Part shown: in pieces, positions 32,206 to 36,108 of the stretch
Numbering within the stretch: position 1 is the stretch's first letter
How the letters are laid out: every line of letters starts with the position of its first letter
Origin: Anoxybacillus sp.
GTDB taxonomy: Bacteria > Bacillota > Bacilli > Bacillales > Anoxybacillaceae
Length of the DNA: 36,108 bases
NCBI RefSeq assembly: GCF_023512315.1
Contig: NZ_JAILZV010000010.1
Coordinates: 1-36,108 of the forward strand
Reading direction: 5' to 3'
Translations under genes and position numbers: made by a program
Notes under the pieces: model-generated
Database searches by the model: none
The model's input: the letters and a program-made list of their open reading frames with translations, nothing else
Told to the model about the DNA's origin: nothing

Positions 32206-33069
32206 ATGTCCATTCACATTGTAGCCGATAGCGGCTGTGATTTGCCATACTCTTTTTTACAAGAGCGAAATATTTCTTTTCTTCCGCTTATCGTCCATTT
32301 GAATAACAATGATTATGAAGACTTTGTCACGATCGAGCCAAAACAAGTGTATGATGCGATGCGAAACGGTGAAGTGGCAAAAACGTCGCAAGCAAGCCCG
32401 TTAAAAATGAAAGAGCTGTTTATCGAGCTCGCTCAATCAAAACAATCCGCGATATATATCGCCTTTTCGTCCCAATTATCAGGAACGTACCAAACAGCTA
32501 TGATGGTGCGCGAAGAAGTGCTTGAGCAATATCCTGAATTGCAATTAACGATTATCGACTCCAAATGTGCTTCGCTCGGTTTAGGGCTTGTCGTGATGAA
32601 AGCGAGCGAACTTGCACAAAAAGGAATGCCGTACGAGCAGCTATGTGAAACGATTAGCGCCTACTGCCGCCATATGGAGCATATTTTTACCGTCGACGAC
32701 TTAGAGTTTCTTGCGCGCGGTGGACGCATTAGCAAGACGTCTGCGTTTGTCGGTGGGATATTAAACATTAAGCCGCTGCTTCATGTTGAAGACGGAAAAT
32801 TAATTCCAATCGAAAAAATTCGCGGCCGTAAAAAAGTGTTCAAGCGAATGATTGAACTAATGGAGGAGCGCGGAAACGACTTACAAAAACAAGTCATCGG
32901 CATCAGCCACGGCGATGATGAAGAAGCAGCGTTAGAATTAAAGCGGATGATTGAAGAAAAATTTGGCTGCACTCGCTTCTTTATCTCGCCAATTGGAGGG
33001 GCAATCGGCGCCCACGCCGGTCCAGGGACGTTAGCGCTCTTTTTCTTAAACGAATACATCGACGCCTAG
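32206..33069 (+). CDS. yitS: DegV family fatty-acid-binding protein YitS
   Basis: 287-aa cytosolic DegV-fold protein, which binds a fatty acid and in Firmicutes works with fatty acid kinase. Motifs: [10 protein letters not shown] at the N-terminus, [25 protein letters not shown] (lipid head-group contacts), [13 protein letters not shown] and the C-terminal [23 protein letters not shown] 32206 has TAGGTGAG 6 nt upstream; a GTG at 32197 lies within that site. Confidence 0.92.
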   Translation: MSIHIVADSGCDLPYSFLQERNISFLPLIVHLNNNDYEDFVTIEPKQVYDAMRNGEVAKTSQASPLKMKELFIELAQSKQSAIYIAFSSQLSGTYQTAMMVREEVLEQYPELQLTIIDSKCASLGLGLVVMKASELAQKGMPYEQLCETISAYCRHMEHIFTVDDLEFLARGGRISKTSAFVGGILNIKPLLHVEDGKLIPIEKIRGRKKVFKRMIELMEERGNDLQKQVIGISHGDDEEAALELKRMIEEKFGCTRFFISPIGGAIGAHAGPGTLALFFLNEYIDA

Positions 33070-33113
33070 CCGTCCAAACTATCGGTGTATGATTTAGAAA
33101 GGGGTGCACCGAG

Positions 33114-33245
33114 ATGCCACATACGAGCGACAATGATAAAAAAGCGCGCGACAATCAAGCGCAACATCACGAAAAAAACATGCTCCGAGAAAAAAATCGC
33201 CAAGCTGGGAAACACGCTTACTCGAAAAAAACCGACCATCTGTAA
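33114..33245 (+). CDS. DUF3941 family small protein (43 aa)
   Basis: 43 aa, MPHTSDNDKKARDNQAQHHEKN...KKTDHL, very polar and basic. The SDNDKKARDN start and SKKTDHL end fit the DUF3941 family of Bacillaceae. AAAGGGG lies about 10 nt before the ATG. It is the last intact host gene before the decayed region. A larger frame overlapping it on the same strand is a shadow joined to the ABC ATPase remnant. Function unknown. Confidence 0.8.
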   Translation: MPHTSDNDKKARDNQAQHHEKNMLREKNRQAGKHAYSKKTDHL

Positions 33246-33765
33246 AAGAGCTTGCTTTGCTTATATGCCTGATCATATGAACTTTCCGAAAGAATTGACC
33301 CCGCTTGAAATTACCAGCTATTACGGAAAGTTTTTAAATACAAGTATGGCGACGATGGAAGCAACGTTGAAAAAAGTTGGGTTATGGGAAGAGCGACATC
33401 AAAAAGTTGGCTCCTTCTCTAAAGGGATGTCACAACGCTTAAATCTCGCGCAATGCCTGCTTTCCGACGTTGACCTTTATATTTTCGATGAGCCAACAAA
33501 CGGATTAGATCCGTATTGGGTGATTCAGTTTAAGCAACTTATTCGTGAGTTGCGAAACAACGGAAAAACAATTCTCCTTAGCAGTCATATTATGCGTGAT
33601 GTTGTCGAAATCGCCGACCGGGTAGCAATTATGTTCCAAGGAGAAGTGAAAGCGTATGGCACGTTGCCCGACATTTACCGAACGTATCGATGCCGCACGC
33701 TCGAAGACGTCTTTCTCTCCCTTCACGTAAACCCAAAAAACGAACCCTTTGTTACGCATGTGTAA
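33246..33765 (+). pseudogene. 5'-truncated NosF-like ABC transporter ATPase remnant
   Basis: About 170 aa of the C-terminal two thirds of an ABC ATPase in one frame: MPDHMNFPKELTPLEITSYYG, signature SFSKGMSQRLNLAQCLL, Walker B LYIFDEPTNGLDP and H-loop LSSHIM. The Walker A and Q-loop part (roughly the first 80-90 residues) is missing. The first ATG (33265) has no ribosome site. The SKGM-x-QRL-x-LAQ-x-LL and GLDP...LRNNGKTILLSSHI patterns resemble NosF of nitrous oxide reductase clusters. The sequence joins the DUF3941 stop without a gap, and an insertion sequence follows. Inferred: remnant of a lost nos operon; another ABC-2 type exporter cannot be excluded. Confidence 0.7.
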
Positions 33766-33779
33766 CAAAGGGGTTTTCT
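33743..33779 (+). terminator. Terminator at the end of the ABC ATPase remnant
   Basis: CCCTTTGTTAC (33745-33755) pairs with GTAACAAAGGGG (33762-33773), followed by TTTTCT. It includes the remnant's stop codon. Confidence 0.8.
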
Positions 33780-33787
33780 AATGAAAT

Positions 33788-35146
33788 CTTACATTTCGCA
33801 CCCTCTCGACAAACATCTGGAGGATTTTTTTATCTTCATGTCGAATGAATCCTTGAAACACAAGGAGAGCAAAGGAGTTTCTACATCATGAGCGTTCAAA
33901 TCCGTGCCATTTATGAAAGTTCCTATTTAAATATAATAAGTACCATTTTCAAGGATCTTGGCCTTCCTCCGTTGATTGATCGTCTCGTTCCGGTGGATCC
34001 CCAATGCCAAACCCGAGCCAGTGATGTGGTCTGGCTGCTCACCTTGGATATTTTGAGCGGTCAGCAAGCACTCGCTCATGTGGAACGATGGGCGCATGAC
34101 ATCGATTTGCCTAAGCTAATCCGACCAAGGCTATCCCCTTCTTGGTTCAACGACGATGCCATCGTCCGCCATTCTCCTTAGCGGAGAAAAATGGAGCCAC
34201 CTACCGGGTGTGGGAAACGACATCGACGTACGAAGGTCATTCGGTTCGGTTGATTGTCGTTGAATCCAGCGCGCTCGACCAACGAAAAGGAAAGACGCTC
34301 GAAAAAGAACGAAACCAAGAAGCAGAGCTTCTTCGGCAGAAACAAACTCAGTGGGAAAGCCGTCTGTTTTCGTGCCGGGGAGATGCGGAACAAGCCCTAG
34401 CGTCTCTAAAGGCATCCCTTCGTCTTCGGTTCCATCGCGTCGAGGCGTCGGTCGAAGCGATCGTGCGCCCGAAAAAGCAGCGGAACCGAACATGGAGACG
34501 CTGTACGCCCTGCGCTTGAACGTGGAATTCGACCAAACTGCGTGGGAACAGGCAAGACGGAAAGCGTCCCGGTTTGTCCTTGTCACGACCGTTCCGGAGG
34601 AATGGAAAGGTCAACCGATGGATGCGAAAGAAATCTTGAAATTGTATAAAGGCCAAATCTCGGTGGAAATGAACTTCTCTTTCTTGAAAGACCCGTTCTT
34701 TACGGATGAGATTTACGTAAAAAAACCGGAACGGGTCGCGGTATTGGGTGATTTGTTTCTGTTGGCCTTGGCGATTTACCGCGTCTTCCAGCGCCGGGTG
34801 CGTCAGTTCATCACCCCGGAACACCCATTAAAGGGGGCGGGAGGACGGAAACTGACCCGACCGACTGGACAAGCGATTTTTCCATTGTTTTGGTATGTCA
34901 GAGTCGTCCTGTTGGAACTGCCCGATGGACGAATCCAGCGCACGTTAGGGCAACCACTCACGTACGAGCAGCGAAGGACTCTGCAAGGATTAGGGATGGA
35001 CGAGAGTATTTACGTCTGATAAAATAAGGAACAACCACCGATGGTAAAAAAAGGATATCACCACCGGTGGTGTTGGTTTAAAAGTTATTCTAAAAAACTG
35101 AATAAAAAATCCTTTTGTTCCGCTCTACCAAGGTGCGAAATATGAG
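33788..35146. mobile_element. Internally deleted IS1634-type insertion sequence
   Basis: About 1.36 kb between imperfect terminal inverted repeats CTTACATTTCGCACC (33788-33802) and GGTGCGAAATATGAG (35132-35146, its complement reads CTCATATTTCGCACC). It encloses a broken transposase gene. Intact relatives are near 1.8-2 kb, so several hundred bp are missing. No clear target duplication was seen. The 235 bp from the transposase end to the next gene hold the right end of the element and a small hairpin (ACCACCGATGG/CCACCGGTGGT region, 35033-35070). Confidence 0.7.
33888..35019 (+). pseudogene. IS1634-family transposase, deleted and frameshifted
   Basis: Three pieces in two or more frames. 33888-34178 gives the N-terminal 97 aa (MSVQIRAIYESSYLNIIS...SPSWFNDDAIVRH), which then runs into a stop. 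From about 34185 a second piece reads EKNGATYRVWETTSTYEGHSV and continues to about 34480 (VEAIVRPKKQR). A third piece from about 34495 reads MMETLYALRLNVEF-like sequence to the C-terminus (ILKLYKGQISVEMNFSFLKDP with the catalytic Glu of the DDE set). About 200 residues, including the first catalytic Asp region, are missing between pieces one and two, and a frameshift separates two and three. It cannot make active transposase. Confidence 0.8.
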
Positions 35147-35254
35147 TTACACCATTGAAAAGACACAAAAGCAAGTGAAGAAAAACGAGTTATTTTTTCC
35201 GTTTCCTTCATTAATTAGAGATTTATAAAATAGCCCCATAACAAGTTTTTTCTT

Positions 35255-35449
35255 TTAAGCGGTTGGTCGTGTTTTTTTTGGAAAAATTAAATTAGTAATT
35301 GTCCCTAGCAATAAAGCACCAATTAATGCCGCGAAAAAAGATTTTATTATGGGTACAATTATTCCATTAACTGGTGTAATACTTATAACAAAGGATAAGA
35401 GCAGAAAGAAAAAAGATATTATATAATCTTTTTTCCGAAACCGTCCCAT
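35255..35449 (-). CDS. Small two-helix membrane protein (64 aa)
   Basis: 64 aa, MGRFRKKDYIISFFFLLLSF...; two hydrophobic helices (about 10-27 and 31-56) with a positive N-terminus and C-terminus (FPKKTRPTA). AAGGAGG lies 7 nt before ATG 35449. It is 26 nt downstream of a secreted-protein gene on the same strand, so the pair is probably an operon. The size and layout would suit an immunity or accessory protein of an exported peptide; this is only inference. Confidence 0.65.
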   Translation of the reverse strand: MGRFRKKDYIISFFFLLLSFVISITPVNGIIVPIIKSFFAALIGALLLGTITNLIFPKKTRPTA

Positions 35450-35475
35450 TTAATCGCCTCCTTCTCTTAATTACT

Positions 35476-35988
35476 TTATCGGATAATAGTGTCTTTAAAA
35501 ATATTACCATACTTATCACACTTGATTTGATTTCTTACGTCTAAGTATTGAACAACAAGTCCTATTCCTGAATATTCTAACCCATAGTGAAAATTGGCTC
35601 TTGTATATACTGTTGCCCAAGAACCATCAGCTGCAATTGTTGTCCCCTCTCCGTAGTTGTCTATTTGCCATATAAAACCAGTAAAACGTTTTTTTACCCA
35701 TCCGTCATAAAAATATGGGGTTACAGTAGATTTATCGTATCTAAATTCACCTTTTGTATAAATTTCCCAAAGAGGAAGACCAACCCAACTATAAGCAACA
35801 TATGTTTTTGAAACGGTACCTGTATAATAAGTTGCAGCGTCGGCTGATTTAGGTTGCAGTATATTATTAGTTAATGTGGAGGTTAAAGATTCTTGGTTAT
35901 CTGTTTGTAACGCTAAATCTCCCTCAATTTCATAAATTTCAACAAAAAATAAGTTCTCATTAGTAAATATTATACTTAACCCGTGGTG
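35476..35988 (-). pseudogene. 5'-truncated gene for a probable secreted protein
   Basis: One open frame of 171 codons on the minus strand with no start codon, so it was missed by start-based gene calling. It reads HHGLSIIFTNENLFFVEIYE..., then DLALQTDNQESLTSTLTNN, a stretch KSADAATYYTGTV that looks like mature secreted protein, then Trp/Tyr-rich strands (AYSWVGLPLWEIYTKGEF, FYDGWVKKRF, GFIWQIDNYGEG, DGSWATVYTRANFHYGLEY) and ends GNIFKDTIIR. The frame is closed by a stop at 35989-35991, where the sequence of the next element probably begins, so the N-terminus and signal peptide were cut off. Family not recognised. Confidence 0.55.
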
Positions 35989-36108
35989 CTAGATAAAATC
36001 GAGTAAGCATAAAAATAGCCCTTGCTTGTGAATCTCCTGTAGAATGAAAGTGCCAACCAACATTCGAAAGGAGAATCCCCATGCAAGAGCACTTTCATTT
36101 TACTACAG
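35989..36108 (+). mobile_element. Left end of a second, putative insertion sequence
   Basis: The host frame ends at 35988. A 90-bp leader precedes an ATG with a good ribosome site, and a long inverted repeat folds around that start (36037-36053 with 36089-36108). Such leader hairpins are common in insertion sequences. The window stops 28 bp into the gene, so the family cannot be named. Confidence 0.45.
36081..36108 (+). CDS. Start of a putative transposase gene, cut by window end
   Basis: ATG 36081 (MQEHFHFTT...) with AAAGGAG 8 nt upstream; nine codons are visible. Its first codons (GCACTTTCATT) pair with the leader and could hide the ribosome site. Assignment as transposase rests on context only. 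Confidence 0.4.

Noticed and set aside
33085..33265. N-terminal 60 residues of a 226-aa frame ending in the ABC ATPase sequence
   Set aside because: This part is an out-of-frame shadow of the DUF3941 gene on the same strand; it is basic low-complexity sequence with no Walker A and no ribosome site at 33085.

Overview
The window looks like chromosomal DNA of a thermophilic or thermotolerant Bacillaceae, most like Anoxybacillus/Geobacillus. Evidence: gene order and protein sequences resemble B. subtilis yjc and yit loci, there are sporulation genes, Gram-positive ribosome binding sites (AAGGAGG) with frequent GTG/TTG starts, and a complete nitrate-respiration block like that of denitrifying Geobacillus. 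The genus is inferred from remembered family sequences; no search was run.

Layout. (1) 1-6250: yjcG-yjcF, the helicase yjcD, spore genes (spoVIF and two tiny YjcZ-type peptides), thioredoxin-like ydbP, the lipoprotein foldase prsA, and two intergenic repeat clusters. (2) 6254-20857: a minus-strand nitrate respiration block. It holds a hemerythrin-like gene followed by narGHJI, the molybdate transporter modABC, two different narK transporters, a radical SAM/SPASM gene, mobA and a DUF2249 gene; a small zinc-ribbon gene lies divergently. (3) 20933-26264: the quinol-dependent nitric oxide reductase gene (minus) faces away from a CRP/FNR-family regulator gene (plus). The regulator is followed by two DUF2249 genes, a 12-helix membrane protein with a threefold internal repeat, and yitW. 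(4) 26265-33245: a strikingly structured intergenic element, then yitV, yitU, two small genes, a large secreted YcdB/SLH-type protein, yitT, yitS and a DUF3941 gene. (5) 33246-36108: a decayed end with a 5'-truncated NosF-like ABC ATPase, an internally deleted IS1634-type insertion sequence, a truncated secreted-protein gene with a small membrane-protein partner, and the start of another putative insertion sequence.

How it works together. Nitrate and nitrite are moved by the two NarK proteins. NarGHI reduces nitrate with quinol electrons. ModABC and MobA supply molybdenum cofactor, and qNor removes nitric oxide. The NosF remnant suggests that an ancestor also had a nitrous oxide reductase cluster. 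The main result is a shared promoter design: a TGTGA-N6-TCACA-type box followed, at 21 or 22 nt, by a -10 hexamer. It precedes narK1, narK2, the radical SAM gene, the DUF2249 gene, the regulator and the DUF2249/membrane-protein operon, and a weaker version precedes norB. The regulator encoded in the middle has the CRP-type recognition residues for TGTGA but lacks the cysteine set of an iron-sulfur FNR. The narGHJI operon itself lacks this box.
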